Shown here: piece after piece, positions 16,760 to 25,894 of the stretch | How positions within the stretch are numbered: position 1 is the stretch's first letter | Layout: every line of letters starts with the position of its first letter | Assembly (NCBI GenBank): GCA_039023545.1 | Contig: JBCHKQ010000001.1 | Coordinates: forward strand, 682,001-746,000 | Reading direction: 5' to 3' | Length of the DNA stretch: 64,000 nucleotides | From: Spirochaetia bacterium 38H-sp | Lineage (GTDB): Bacteria; Spirochaetota; Spirochaetia; Winmispirales; Winmispiraceae | Position numbers and translations under genes: made by a program | The notes under the pieces: model-generated | Told to the model about the DNA's origin: nothing | Database searches by the model: none | The model's input: the letters and a program-made list of their open reading frames with translations, nothing else

Positions 16760-17872
16760 TTATACATTGAATTTAAAGAACATAATATCGCCATCTTTTA
16801 CTATATAATCTCGACCTTCCATTCTAAGCTTTCCGGCTTCCTTTACCTTTTGCTCTGAACCAAGAGTAAAAAGGTCTTCACAGTGGTATACTTCTGCCTT
16901 GATAAAACCCTTTTCAAAATCAGAATGTATAATGCCTGCTGCTTTTTGTGCCGTGATACCTTCTGGAAAAGTCCAAGCCCGCACCTCTTTGGGGCCAGCA
17001 GTAAAAAATGTCCTGAGACCTAGTGTATGATAAGCTGCTCTTATGAGCTGATTGAGTGCAGGCTCTACAAGGCCTGCTTCCTCTAGGAATATTTTTCTTT
17101 CTTCTGGATTGTCAAGAGCTGCTATTTCTGCTTCCAGTTTTCCACATAATACCAGAACGTCCGCATTCTCTGTCTTTGCAAGTTCTTTTACCTGTTTTAC
17201 ATATGTATTGTCTTCTTTATTGATATCCTGTTCCGATACGTTGCAGACGTATATCTGCTTTTTAGTGGTAAGAAGAAAAAGATCCGATATGAGAGCAAGT
17301 TCTTCTTTATCAAGGCCCAATGTCCTTGCTGGCTGGCCTGTGGAAAGATGTTTTGATATCCTTTCCAGAATAGGGATTGTTATTTCTGCCTGTTTTGCCT
17401 GCGTTTTATCGTGAGCTTTTTTTTGTTTTTCCAGTTTTGCCAGTCTTTTGTGTACTGTATCGAGGTCCGCTAGTGCTAGCTCGGTTGTTATTGTTTCTAT
17501 GTCTTCCAGAGGGTTAACTTTGCCACTCACATGTACAACATCGGGATCGTCAAAACAGCGTACTATGTGTGCTATTATTCCCACTTCCCTTATGTGTGAT
17601 AGAAACTTATTGCCAAGTCCTTCTCCCTCGGATGCTCCTTTTACTAGCCCTGCTATGTCTACAAACTCCATTGTTGCTGGTATTATTTTTTCCGGAGGTA
17701 TAAACTCGGCTATCCTATAAAGCCTATTGTCCGGGACGTTTACTATTCCCACGTTGGGATCTATTGTACAGAAGGGGTAGTTTGCTGCTTCTGCGGGTGC
17801 ACTTGTTATTGCAGAAAAAATTGTTGACTTTCCTACGTTGGGTAATCCTACTATTCCACAGTTTAATGCCAT
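16760..17872 (-). CDS. ychF: Redox-regulated ATPase YchF (Obg/OLA1 GTPase family)
   Basis: A 370-residue P-loop protein of nearly universal length for YchF. It has the G1 motif 'GLPNVGKST' (about 9-17), 'NYPFCTIDPNVG', the G3 stretch 'VDIAGLVKGASEGEGLGNKFL', and a C-terminal TGS domain ('ITAQKAAGIIHSDFEKGFIKAEVYHCEDL' onward). Family members prefer ATP and bind ribosomes. The gene stands alone and converges with the FecR lipoprotein. No strong ribosome site precedes the ATG, but the conserved start 'MALNCGIVGLPNVGKST' leaves little doubt. Confidence 0.97.
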   Translation of the reverse strand: MALNCGIVGLPNVGKSTIFSAITSAPAEAANYPFCTIDPNVGIVNVPDNRLYRIAEFIPPEKIIPATMEFVDIAGLVKGASEGEGLGNKFLSHIREVGIIAHIVRCFDDPDVVHVSGKVNPLEDIETITTELALADLDTVHKRLAKLEKQKKAHDKTQAKQAEITIPILERISKHLSTGQPARTLGLDKEELALISDLFLLTTKKQIYVCNVSEQDINKEDNTYVKQVKELAKTENADVLVLCGKLEAEIAALDNPEERKIFLEEAGLVEPALNQLIRAAYHTLGLRTFFTAGPKEVRAWTFPEGITAQKAAGIIHSDFEKGFIKAEVYHCEDLFTLGSEQKVKEAGKLRMEGRDYIVKDGDIMFFKFNV

Positions 17873-17988
17873 ATGCAGAATATAACGTGTTATCGATTTT
17901 TTTTACAGGGGGTTGTATCTTTTTGAAGCAAATAGAAGCAGAATTTTGTATTACTTATGACAGATAGAGTTTCTTTCCTCCAAAAAAA

Positions 17989-18026
17989 GGCGGGACTGAC
18001 GTAGGCTGTTCCGCCGTTCGGTATTA
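17989..18026 (+). repeat. Variable-stem intergenic element, short form, copy 4
   Basis: Arms GGCGGGAC (17989-17996) and GTTCCGCC (18008-18015), with one G-U pair, are followed immediately by the constant end CGTTCGGTATTA (18015-18026). An A7 run precedes the stem. No TGCC...GGCA hairpin is present. It lies between divergent genes, upstream of both ychF and the unknown gene at 18089. Confidence 0.6.
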
Positions 18027-18088
18027 ATTGTCTTTTTCTTTACTTGTAGCATTTTGGATGATGGGGTAAAATGATGTGGGGAGAGGTT

Positions 18089-19849
18089 ATGACTGATAAT
18101 ATCAGAGAGCAGGCGGTATATTCTCCTGCTTATGCCCGTCTTAGAGAGCACGAGAGAGAAGCTTTTCTCTCTCAGCTAGGTACTTTTAGTCCGGTGGAGA
18201 GAGAGCTTTTCCATTCTTTGTGTATGAGTTGGCGTGCCGAAATTCCTTATACTCATTTTGTAGACTTGCAGGCTTCTCGTATAAAGAATGTCCGGCCAGA
18301 GCTTGATGGGCTTATGGATAAACTGTATGCCAACAGGTATGGCACTTATGTTTATGAGCTTGAGGATGGACAGCTTGAGAAAAAGTATATTGTTCTAACA
18401 GAGCAGAACGATTATAGGTTTTGTTATTATGTCGTAAGGAATACTATGTATAGACAGTATGTGGAATCTAGGGGGGAGCTCCCTCTTGCTTCTTATTTTG
18501 CAGAGCATGGTTTTGTTTTCCCAGAGGATATTGTTGTGGAGATAGATGAGTCGCGTTTTGTAAAGGATTATCTTTTTGATAATGTACCCGAGTCTTTTGC
18601 TGTTATGCTGTCTCTTGGTAAGGAACGTCTTTATATCACTCCTGATACTTTTAATATTTTGGGGATTCATTGCAGAAATCTGATAATTTCTGCAATGGAG
18701 AATACCAATTTTCTTGCGGATTTTGCAAGATACAAGAATACTACTCTCTCCAATATTAAGACTGTTTTGTCAGGGCGTTCTACTTCTGGTTGGTTAGATA
18801 TTTCTTCTTCTCTTGTTGCTTATGATAGGGATACAGGAGATAATAAGCGTATACTGGTTGCTCCCGTGCTTTTTATTGCTGCCAGGGTTTTACATGTTAT
18901 TTTAAAGAATCAGATAGAGGCAACGGAGAGAAAGAAAAAGGAGGAGTCTGAGAAAAAGGCTGATTTTGAAGCTCTTTGTGAGCAGCTTAGGGAGCAGTAT
19001 AAGGAGCCTGTTTCTTCTGAGACTTTTATGCGGATGATTAGTGTTCTTGAGAAGAAATATGGGGAACGCTTTGAGGCTGTTAAGAAGGAGTTCTTGGAGA
19101 AGTATAGTTCTATTAAGGATTATACTAAGCTTCCTCCTGTGATATATATCAATAAGTCATATATTCATAAGCATAATCTTTATGCTTATACTGCAGGTCG
19201 CTTTGAGGAGCTCTCACGCTTGCTTTTTGATGAGTACAGTTTTCTTATGGAGGAGATTATACGTACCAATAATAAGGCTAGGCATGTTACTTTTATCAGC
19301 TTACAGAATCTTGAGGAGGATCTTAAGGAAAGGGTGGCTGCTCATGCTCCTTTTATTGCGGAGATTTTATCCAAGCCAAGGTTGTTTGCGGAGATAATTA
19401 TAGATACTATCAGACATCAGACGGATACTCATGACCTTGCTTATCTTAAAAGGCATCTGGAGCGCTATTTCCTTCCCAATTCCATGAAGTATAAGCCTCT
19501 TGTTGAGATTTTTGCTGTTGATGTCCAGCTGCTTTTTGACAGGGCTTTTTCTAGACTGGGTATAATCAAGCAGATAATATGGTATATAACTGGCAGATAT
19601 GGTACTTATAAGGAGCGGTTTAACAGGATTGCATTGAGGTCTGTATCGGAGCCTTCTTCTGCTATGCAAAGAAGTCCTGAGAAGAAACAAAAGAGGACTT
19701 CAGGGCTTAAGAATCGTAATGTGTATGGTTATAAGACTGATAGAGATTCTTCTCGTAAGACTACTAAGGTTGTTTCTGCTCCCCAGCCTCTAGATAAGGA
19801 AAAGGTCTGGAATGAGTTTGAAAGGGCTTTGAGAGAGAATAATAAATAA
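18089..19849 (+). CDS. Conserved-looking hypothetical protein, 586 residues
   Basis: I do not recognise a family. The start at 18089 was chosen because GGGGAGAGG (18078-18086) precedes it; two in-frame ATGs at 18071 and 18074 lie upstream of that site. The protein is soluble, with no signal peptide or membrane segment. It has a mixed N-terminal half (tyrosine-rich, 'YRFCYYVVRNTMYRQYV'), a highly charged coiled-coil-like segment near residues 275-320 ('ATERKKKEESEKKADFEALCEQLREQ'), an alpha-helical second half and a basic, disordered tail (about 535-570). It stands alone between two intergenic elements. Its codons are strikingly rich in T-ending triplets. A cytoplasmic structural or regulatory role is possible but unsupported. 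Confidence 0.75.
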   Translation: MTDNIREQAVYSPAYARLREHEREAFLSQLGTFSPVERELFHSLCMSWRAEIPYTHFVDLQASRIKNVRPELDGLMDKLYANRYGTYVYELEDGQLEKKYIVLTEQNDYRFCYYVVRNTMYRQYVESRGELPLASYFAEHGFVFPEDIVVEIDESRFVKDYLFDNVPESFAVMLSLGKERLYITPDTFNILGIHCRNLIISAMENTNFLADFARYKNTTLSNIKTVLSGRSTSGWLDISSSLVAYDRDTGDNKRILVAPVLFIAARVLHVILKNQIEATERKKKEESEKKADFEALCEQLREQYKEPVSSETFMRMISVLEKKYGERFEAVKKEFLEKYSSIKDYTKLPPVIYINKSYIHKHNLYAYTAGRFEELSRLLFDEYSFLMEEIIRTNNKARHVTFISLQNLEEDLKERVAAHAPFIAEILSKPRLFAEIIIDTIRHQTDTHDLAYLKRHLERYFLPNSMKYKPLVEIFAVDVQLLFDRAFSRLGIIKQIIWYITGRYGTYKERFNRIALRSVSEPSSAMQRSPEKKQKRTSGLKNRNVYGYKTDRDSSRKTTKVVSAPQPLDKEKVWNEFERALRENNK

Positions 19850-19879
19850 CTGCCAGTTTGGCTTGTATATTGGAGTTTC

Positions 19880-19927
19880 TGCCGAAGGCAGCAGGGGAAG
19901 CTTTGGCGTCCCCTGCGTTCGGTATTA
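19880..19927 (+). repeat. Variable-stem intergenic element, copy 5
   Basis: TGCCGAAGGCA (19880-19890), then perfect arms GCAGGGGA (19891-19898) and TCCCCTGC (19909-19916), then CGTTCGGTAT (19916-19925). It lies between convergent genes. The CGTTCGGTAT end is 15 bases from the stop of the aldo/keto reductase gene. Confidence 0.7.
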
Positions 19928-19940
19928 TGTTGTTTTTGTT

Positions 19941-20894
19941 TTATGGATTTTGTTTTATAAATGTTTCTATTCTTTCTAGGTCTTCGTTGTCCAATTGTAC
20001 TCCGGGTGCGCCTGTTACTCCGTCCACCTGATCCGGTCTTCTCATTCCGACAATGGCTGCTGTAACTGCGGGGTGCTTTAGTGTCCAGGCTATAGCTGTT
20101 TCTGCGATGGTGCTGTTATGCTTTTTTGCTATATCTCGGAGGATTTCTACCAGTGCTAGGTTCCTTGCGAGTCTGGGTTGACGGAAGTCGTCTGCTTGTT
20201 TTCTCCAGTCATCGTCGGGGAGTGATGCAACCCATTCTTCTGTGACTTTTCCTGTCAATAGTCCGGATGCCATGGGGGAATAGACTATTACTCCTATGTT
20301 TTTTTCCTGACAGTGGGGAAGGATTTCTTTTTCTATGTCTCTCCTGAGTATTGAGTATGGGGGCTGCAGGCTTGTTATTGGTGCTATTTTTTCTGCTCTT
20401 TTTAACTGTTCTACGGAAAAGTTGGATACCCCTATATAGCGTACTTTCCCCTGTTCTTTTATTTCTGCAAGGGTTTCCCATGCTTCTTCTATATTTTTAT
20501 CCGGATTTGGCCAGTGGATCTGATACAGGTCTATTACGTCTACGCCCAGTCTTGTAAGGCTCTCGTCAATTTCCTTGAGGATTGTTTTTCTTGATATTTC
20601 TTGCCATGCTTTGCCTTTATTGTCCCAGAGTATTCCACATTTTGTAAATATGTATGGTTTGTCGTTCCTTTCTTTGAGAGCTTTGCCTATTACTTTTTCT
20701 GATGTTCCCAATCCGTAGGCAGGTGCTGTGTCTATCCAGTTGATTCCTGAGTCCAGTGCCTTGTGTATGGTTCTTATGGAGTCTTTTTCGTCCTGATGTC
20801 CCCAGCCCCATCGCCAACTGCCGCCTATTGCCCATGCTCCGAGACCTATTCTTGTTATATCCATGTCAGAATTACCAAGTCTTTTTTTCTCCAT
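19941..20894 (-). CDS. Aldo/keto reductase
   Basis: A 317-residue NADPH-dependent oxidoreductase of the TIM-barrel aldo/keto reductase family. The catalytic tetrad is visible: Asp55 and Tyr60 in 'WIDTAPAYGLG', Lys85 in 'IFTKCG' and His127 in 'YQIHWPNP'. The overall pattern ('LGNSDMDITRIGLGAWAIGG...') matches general-stress or YdhF/YajO-like members. The substrate cannot be told. AGGAG precedes the ATG and a good sigma-70 promoter lies just upstream. It converges with the unknown gene at 18089. Confidence 0.93.
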   Translation of the reverse strand: MEKKRLGNSDMDITRIGLGAWAIGGSWRWGWGHQDEKDSIRTIHKALDSGINWIDTAPAYGLGTSEKVIGKALKERNDKPYIFTKCGILWDNKGKAWQEISRKTILKEIDESLTRLGVDVIDLYQIHWPNPDKNIEEAWETLAEIKEQGKVRYIGVSNFSVEQLKRAEKIAPITSLQPPYSILRRDIEKEILPHCQEKNIGVIVYSPMASGLLTGKVTEEWVASLPDDDWRKQADDFRQPRLARNLALVEILRDIAKKHNSTIAETAIAWTLKHPAVTAAIVGMRRPDQVDGVTGAPGVQLDNEDLERIETFIKQNP

Positions 20895-20924
20895 TATTAT
20901 CTCCTGTGGTTTGTTTTCTTAGTC

Positions 20925-20953
20925 AATATATTGATAAATATATGTATTGTCAA
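20925..20953 (-). promoter_or_regulatory. Sigma-70 promoter of the aldo/keto reductase gene
   Basis: On the minus strand a perfect TTGACA (20953-20948) is followed after 17 bases by TATATT (20930-20925). It is 31 bases from the start codon, downstream of the preceding minus-strand barrel-protein gene. Confidence 0.7.
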
Positions 20954-20962
20954 ATTGTTCTT

Positions 20963-21436
20963 TTATCTCGGAGATAACGGGAAATAATAGCGTATTATAA
21001 ATCCCGCGTTTGCAGAGAATTGTGTTGCAGGCAGTATGTCTATTATGGGTGCAAGTTCTATTGCCATTTCCAGTGGGATTCTTTTAAAATAATAGCTTAG
21101 TCCAAAGGGAAATCTTATTCCTGCAATAGGGTTATCTGCTATTTGTATTCTGCCTCCTATTCCGTATTGAAAGTGGAATGTCCCCATTTCCTTGGGAGTA
21201 GGTATTATATCAAATATGTGTAAAAGATAGTCTCCGTGAATATATATGGAGCCCTTTCCTACAAATGACCATGATGCTGCGGCATCTATTGCCATAAGAT
21301 CTGCAATCCACATCTTGAGGCTCAATCCTGTGGGTTCTCCGAGTATTATTCCAAGGCCAAGGCCTGATTCCTGAGCTTGTGCAGAGAATATTGTGATAAG
21401 AACGAGCAATAATGCGATAATGATTTTTTTCTTCAT
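20963..21436 (-). CDS. Small exported outer-membrane barrel-like protein
   Basis: A 157-residue protein with a clear signal peptide ('MKKKIIIALLLVLITIFSAQAQ'). The rest has alternating polar/aromatic beta strands ('LGLGIILGEPTGLSLKMW', 'GSIYIHGDYLLHIFDI', 'FHFQYGIGGRIQI') ending 'GFIIRYYFPLSPR'. This pattern is like small eight-stranded outer-membrane barrels. It resembles the spirochaetal DUF3996/BAPKO_0422 type, but that match is from memory and unverified. AGGAGG precedes the ATG. It is followed by the separately promoted aldo/keto reductase. Confidence 0.75.
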   Translation of the reverse strand: MKKKIIIALLLVLITIFSAQAQESGLGLGIILGEPTGLSLKMWIADLMAIDAAASWSFVGKGSIYIHGDYLLHIFDIIPTPKEMGTFHFQYGIGGRIQIADNPIAGIRFPFGLSYYFKRIPLEMAIELAPIIDILPATQFSANAGFIIRYYFPLSPR

Positions 21437-21543
21437 TTTTTCCTCCTATAAGGGATTATACATTGCTTTTCTTTTGTTATCATTACATAATTTTAGACTT
21501 GTATCTATTATGTGAAAATGGCAGAATTGTTTTGGGAGGAGAG

Positions 21544-22488
21544 ATGGAGCTGCCTTTTTTTGTTTCTTCTTATTTTAAAAGGCTTGCAGATGATTGTCCT
21601 GAGCTTGCAAGACAGGTTTTTCCGTCGGAAATGGAGAATGTTGTTCTTGATTACGAAGATTCTGATCCTCTTTGTGATAACAGAAATATGCCTGTAAAAA
21701 GGCTTGTGCACAGATATGATGATAGAGTTCTTATTCTTGTTACCGACAGATGTGCTTCTTATTGTCGTTTTTGCTTTAGGCGGCATTTTACTGCCTCAGG
21801 CAGCAGCGATATAAGCAAAGAAGAATTGCAGGATATTGTCGGGTATATTGCAAGGCACGACAATATAAGGGAGATATTACTATCTGGTGGCGACCCTTTG
21901 ATGCTTGCAAATAGCAAGCTTGTTTCTGTCCTGTCTTCTATCAGAAATGTGCGTAGGGATGTTATTGTGAGGATAGGCTCCAGAGTTCCTGTTTTTTTGC
22001 CGGATAGAATCGATGAGTCTCTTATAGATGCAATACGGGATTTTAAACCTATATGGCTGATTAGTCATATTAATCATCCCGCAGAACTTACGGATAGAGC
22101 TTCTAATGTCCTTTCTTTATTTATCGATGCTGGTATTCCTGTTGCAAATCAAACTGTCCTTCTTAGAGATATAAATGATAATATTACTATTCTAGAGGAG
22201 CTTTTTTCTTCTCTTCTAAGAATAGGTGTAAAGCCTTATTATCTTTTGCAGGGAGATCTTGCAGCTGGGACTTCTCACTTTAGAGTGCCTCTTGAAAGGA
22301 GCTTTTCTTTATATGAGAAGCTTTCTTGTAGATTATCTGGGCTTGCTTTGCCTGTTTTTGCCCTTGATCTCCCTGGAGGAGGGGGAAAAATTGCTCTTTC
22401 TCGTTCTTCTGTAGAATACGTGGATGATAACTGGTATTATTTTAGGAGCAGAGAGGGGAAGATTTATAAATACCCTAGAGAGGAGTGA
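21544..22488 (+). CDS. Radical SAM lysine 2,3-aminomutase-family enzyme (KamA/EpmB-like)
   Basis: The start is at the ATG at 21544 behind GGGAGGA; an upstream in-frame start adds 27 implausible residues. The 314-residue protein carries the iron-sulphur motif CASYCRFC (Cys70, Cys74, Cys77), 'ILLSGGDPLM' (111-120), 'RIGSRVPVFLPDRI', 'NHPAELT', 'NQTVLLRDIND', 'KPYYLLQGDLAAGTSHFR' and the PLP-lysine motif 'GGGGK' (Lys282). These are diagnostic of the lysine 2,3-aminomutase group. The length is nearer to EpmB (which makes beta-lysine for elongation factor P) than to catabolic KamA (about 415). No efp or epmA is in the window, so the role is open. It overlaps the ribosome site of the Nudix gene. 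Confidence 0.85.
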   Translation: MELPFFVSSYFKRLADDCPELARQVFPSEMENVVLDYEDSDPLCDNRNMPVKRLVHRYDDRVLILVTDRCASYCRFCFRRHFTASGSSDISKEELQDIVGYIARHDNIREILLSGGDPLMLANSKLVSVLSSIRNVRRDVIVRIGSRVPVFLPDRIDESLIDAIRDFKPIWLISHINHPAELTDRASNVLSLFIDAGIPVANQTVLLRDINDNITILEELFSSLLRIGVKPYYLLQGDLAAGTSHFRVPLERSFSLYEKLSCRLSGLALPVFALDLPGGGGKIALSRSSVEYVDDNWYYFRSREGKIYKYPREE

Positions 22489-22490
22489 TT

Positions 22491-23051
22491 ATGGATAGCA
22501 ATAAAAAGAGACTTATATGGGAGGATGTAGAGGAAAAACCACTCACTGATACGCGTATATTTTCTCTTAAAAGTGTTAGGAGGAGAAATATCCATGGACA
22601 AGAATCCGAGTTTTGTGTTATTGATAGCAAGGATTGGGTCAATATTGTTCCTGTTATAGAAAAAGATGGAGAGAGATTCTTTTTAATGGTGTGGCAGTTT
22701 AGGCATGGTATAGGCGAGCTTACTCTGGAGTTTCCTGCTGGTATCTTAGACCCCGGAGAGACACCGCTTGATGCTGCTATAAGAGAGCTTAGAGAAGAAA
22801 CGGGTTATGTTGCAGAATGTATAAAAAAGATAGGAGAAATAAGACCCAATCCAGCATTTCTTAACAATACTTCTCATACTTTTCTTGCTACGGGGCTTAG
22901 AAAAGTAGGTGAGCTTGAGCTTGATGAGTTTGAGCATGTAGAGTGTGAGCTTATTCCGGAATCGTATGTGGAAAAGAATATGGGCTATCCTCCCATGTGC
23001 AATGCTATAACTCTTTCTGCTTTTTACTGGTATTCTGCTAAGAAAAGGTAA
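22491..23051 (+). CDS. Nudix hydrolase, ADP-ribose pyrophosphatase-like
   Basis: A 186-residue protein starting at the ATG behind AGGAG (22481-22485), two bases after the preceding stop. The Nudix box is complete at residues 84-105 (G84, E90, R98-E99, E102-E103, G105). 'FPAGILDPGE' before it is the context seen in ADP-ribose pyrophosphatases (NudF type), which split ADP-ribose to AMP and ribose 5-phosphate. It lies in a tight run with the aminomutase and thpR, suggesting one transcript, though the functions are not obviously linked. Confidence 0.87.
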   Translation: MDSNKKRLIWEDVEEKPLTDTRIFSLKSVRRRNIHGQESEFCVIDSKDWVNIVPVIEKDGERFFLMVWQFRHGIGELTLEFPAGILDPGETPLDAAIRELREETGYVAECIKKIGEIRPNPAFLNNTSHTFLATGLRKVGELELDEFEHVECELIPESYVEKNMGYPPMCNAITLSAFYWYSAKKR

Positions 23052-23056
23052 GTGTC

Positions 23057-23605
23057 GTGGCAAAGTTAAGGCTTTTTTTTGCTTTTGACCTTGATGATGA
23101 GTTTAAAGAGAAGCTTTATAAATATCAAAAATCGCTTGATACGGACACCTTCCGTCCTCTTAAAAAAGAAAATCTTCATATTACTCTTGCTTTTCTGGGA
23201 GATATAGAAGAAGAAAGGATATCAGCTCTCAGTGATATTTTATTTTATCTCGATTTTCCGGATAAGATAATTCTTACTGCAAAAAAAACAATCTTTTTCC
23301 CTTCTTATAAAAGACCCTCTGCAGTCGCAATAGAGGTAGGTAACCCTGATAAAAATATCTATATAATGGAAAAGGCTTTAAGAAAAGAGCTTGCCATAGA
23401 TGGTTTTATTGTTGATGGACGTAAATATAGACCACATATTACAGTTGCATATATCAGAAGAGGTACTGCTGTCTCGAGTGATATGAAAATCCCTGATTTT
23501 TCTCATAGTGGAAGATTCTCCCCTGTGTCTGTTTCTCTTATAAGCAGTCAGCTTGCAAAAGGCGGGTCTATATTTACAACATTGTGTTCTAGAAAGTTTA
23601 ACTGA
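23057..23605 (+). CDS. thpR: RNA 2',3'-cyclic phosphodiesterase (2H phosphoesterase, LigT family)
   Basis: A 182-residue protein with the two HxT motifs of 2H phosphoesterases: 'HITLAF' at His41 and 'HITVAY' at His127. The strong start 'LRLFFAFDLDDEFKEKLY' is typical of ThpR. Members open 2',3'-cyclic phosphate ends of RNA and can seal tRNA halves in vitro. It starts with GTG, 5 bases after the Nudix stop, behind only a weak AAGG. It is the last gene of the small operon. Confidence 0.88.
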   Translation: MAKLRLFFAFDLDDEFKEKLYKYQKSLDTDTFRPLKKENLHITLAFLGDIEEERISALSDILFYLDFPDKIILTAKKTIFFPSYKRPSAVAIEVGNPDKNIYIMEKALRKELAIDGFIVDGRKYRPHITVAYIRRGTAVSSDMKIPDFSHSGRFSPVSVSLISSQLAKGGSIFTTLCSRKFN

Positions 23606-23698
23606 TTTTTAACGTATTTTTTGTCTTTTTTAATATCCGTTTTATCCTATCCTAATAAATGTTCTGTTTATTCCTTATATAGTATTGTAGGAGTAAAT

Positions 23699-23773
23699 AT
23701 GAATTCAAAAAAACTGCTTTTTATGCTGCTTTCTGCGATATATCTTCTGTCCAAGGTATTGTTTTTGAGCTGA
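23699..23773 (+). CDS. Possible 24-residue membrane peptide gene
   Basis: An ATG behind GGAG (spaced seven bases) opens 24 codons ending in TGA: a basic start (MNSKK) then a single hydrophobic helix (LLFMLLSAIYLLSKVLFLS). An intrinsic terminator begins two bases after the stop. A complete small transcription unit of this shape resembles type I toxin peptides or small membrane regulators, but the length is short enough that it could be chance. No antisense RNA can be seen from sequence alone. Confidence 0.4.
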   Translation: MNSKKLLFMLLSAIYLLSKVLFLS

Positions 23774-23774
23774 T

Positions 23775-23812
23775 AGCACAAAGAATGTTTTTACTCTTTG
23801 TCAGTGCTTTTT
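23775..23812 (+). terminator. Terminator hairpin after the 24-residue reading frame
   Basis: ACAAAGA (23778-23784) pairs with TCTTTGT (23795-23801), extended by AGC/GCT across a bulge, and the stem runs into TTTTT (23808-23812). Confidence 0.55.
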
Positions 23813-23849
23813 AAGTTTTTGATAGAAATGTATCCGGAGGAATATTTAT

Positions 23850-25661
23850 ATGAGATTGAAAACTTGGTTTTATTTACTGAGTCTTGGGTTGGGCGGTATA
23901 TATCTTATTAGTCTTCTTTTTTTTATAATAGTAGATAATAAAATATGGCTTTCTTCTAAGATAGAACGTGACGCATATGTTGCTATCACAGCTCTTCAGA
24001 ATCTAGATAACAAATCTCGTATGCTTCTTTCTGATTCTGTTATAAGTCCCAGACTAATAGAATCGGAATGGAAAAAAAGTTATCTCGATGCTTCTTCCGA
24101 TATAGGGAGGCTTTTTTCTCATCCTGTTTTCCCTTTTATAAACAATGACAAATGGATACATGAAATAAATGTTCTAAAAAAGCTATGGGAAGACTTATCC
24201 TCCCAAATGGATACTCTCAAATTTGTTATAGAGAAAAAAGAAAGTATTAGTTCTGCTTTATCTATGGCTGTAAAGCATTCTATGTCAGAAATGTTGTATG
24301 GGTATGATGCATTTTTGCATATGGTAACACTGATATATTCTAAAGAAATAAAGAATATATCCGCGGTCAAATATGGAATCTTTATTATGCTGCTTCTTCT
24401 CGTCATAACAGGTTCTTATATATCTTTTAAACTCGGTCGTTCTGTTTCTGGAAGGATAATTTCTATAGAGGGATTTATGCGGGATGTGCGTAACGGCAGA
24501 CTCTTGTATTCTTCTATGGATAGAAAAAAGGATGAGCTTGCTGAGATAAGTATGCATCTAGGTGCCACTGTAGAGAGTCTTGAGCATATGATAAGGGATA
24601 TAAAAAAATCTTATGCCGAAATAAGGGGATTGTATAATTTATTGGGGGAAAAGATTATCTCTTTTTCTTCAACAATGCGTCAAATTCTCACAGGTAGCAT
24701 GCATATAGGAGAATTATTATCTGTTTTGGATACAGATATGGATTATGTATCTTTTGATTCCGGAGTTATTTCATCAATATCTGATTCTCTTATGAAACAT
24801 AGTCTAGAACAGCAGAACAGAAGTTCTGATGTCAGAAAACTTATGGAAGAACTTGATTTTGAGGTTAAAGCTACTTCCAATCTGGCTAATGAACAGAAGC
24901 AAATTGCTTCTGCTCTTTTATCTGTTGTTGATGACGGAGAAAACAAGATAGCTGATAATCTTGCTGGGATAAGAAATATGTCAAACAGGATTTATTCTGT
25001 TATGGAGATAATAGATATTATAGATTCTATAGCAGAACAGACAAATATTTTATCCATAAATGCATCAATAGAAAGTGCTCATGCCGGACAATACGGACGA
25101 GGTTTTGCTGTCGTTGCAGCTCAGATAAAAGCCCTAGCGGAATCAACAACAGAGTATTCTGAGAAAATAAAAAAGCTTTTATCTACTGTAAATTATGATA
25201 TGCAGGAGGTATTGGCAGCAAGTGATTCTGCTTATATGGGTTTTAAGAACATACGTGGAGCTATAGATAAATGGACGACATCAATGGAAGCTGTCATAGA
25301 CAGGATGATTAATATTAAAGAAAGGAATAATAAAATATTGCAGGCAGCAGCTGCCACAGAAAAAACAGCAACAAATGTGTTGGAGATTGCAGAGACTCTG
25401 GCACAGAAAGCTTTGAGCATAGAAGAAAAAATAAAGGAAGTGGACGCTACAAAAGCTGATATCATGGAGCTTGCTATAGGCTTTGAAGAAAGTGCTGTTT
25501 TAGAGGAAAAAGCTCTCCAGCATATAACCTCCATAATGGAGTCTTCCTGGAAAAACATAGAGCTTTTACAAAACTATATACAACGATTTACGCTAAAGGA
25601 GGAGAAAACCACTGTAGCTATTAAAGATAGAGTTCCCTCATTAAACCAACAAGGTGGATAG
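23850..25661 (+). CDS. Methyl-accepting chemotaxis protein
   Basis: A 603-residue chemoreceptor with membrane segments at about 7-28 and 174-194, a helical periplasmic sensor between them, and a signalling hairpin at about 386-433 ('[38 protein letters not shown]'). The hairpin deviates slightly from the canonical one: MNAAIEAA-like sequence is INASIESA, and AEEIRKLA is AAQIKALA. The family resemblance is still clear. It is related to the receptors at 1 and 11762 in domain plan. AAGGAGG-like sequence (CCGGAGG) precedes the ATG. The ligand is unknown. Confidence 0.93.
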   Translation: MRLKTWFYLLSLGLGGIYLISLLFFIIVDNKIWLSSKIERDAYVAITALQNLDNKSRMLLSDSVISPRLIESEWKKSYLDASSDIGRLFSHPVFPFINNDKWIHEINVLKKLWEDLSSQMDTLKFVIEKKESISSALSMAVKHSMSEMLYGYDAFLHMVTLIYSKEIKNISAVKYGIFIMLLLLVITGSYISFKLGRSVSGRIISIEGFMRDVRNGRLLYSSMDRKKDELAEISMHLGATVESLEHMIRDIKKSYAEIRGLYNLLGEKIISFSSTMRQILTGSMHIGELLSVLDTDMDYVSFDSGVISSISDSLMKHSLEQQNRSSDVRKLMEELDFEVKATSNLANEQKQIASALLSVVDDGENKIADNLAGIRNMSNRIYSVMEIIDIIDSIAEQTNILSINASIESAHAGQYGRGFAVVAAQIKALAESTTEYSEKIKKLLSTVNYDMQEVLAASDSAYMGFKNIRGAIDKWTTSMEAVIDRMINIKERNNKILQAAAATEKTATNVLEIAETLAQKALSIEEKIKEVDATKADIMELAIGFEESAVLEEKALQHITSIMESSWKNIELLQNYIQRFTLKEEKTTVAIKDRVPSLNQQGG

Positions 25662-25894
25662 GGAAGATGCTGAGCTATAAAATAGTTTTTTTGCTTTTGG
25701 TCCATATAGACATAATAAGCTATATCTTTCTTATTTTCTTACTTTAAAATATTATCCCTAGTGTCTCCATGGACACATTTAGCAATTATTATATTACTCC
25801 TGTTTTTTGTTTTATGGTTGCACTACTTACTCTCGATATAAATCTTTTTTTATTATGATAATGGTTGATTGCTCTTATATTTTTTCTGTTTGTC

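Noticed and set aside
25667..25747. Second 26-codon hydrophobic reading frame after the chemoreceptor
   Set aside because: The purine-rich stretch directly touches the start codon (no usable spacing), and no terminator follows. The long T-rich composition makes hydrophobic chance frames likely.
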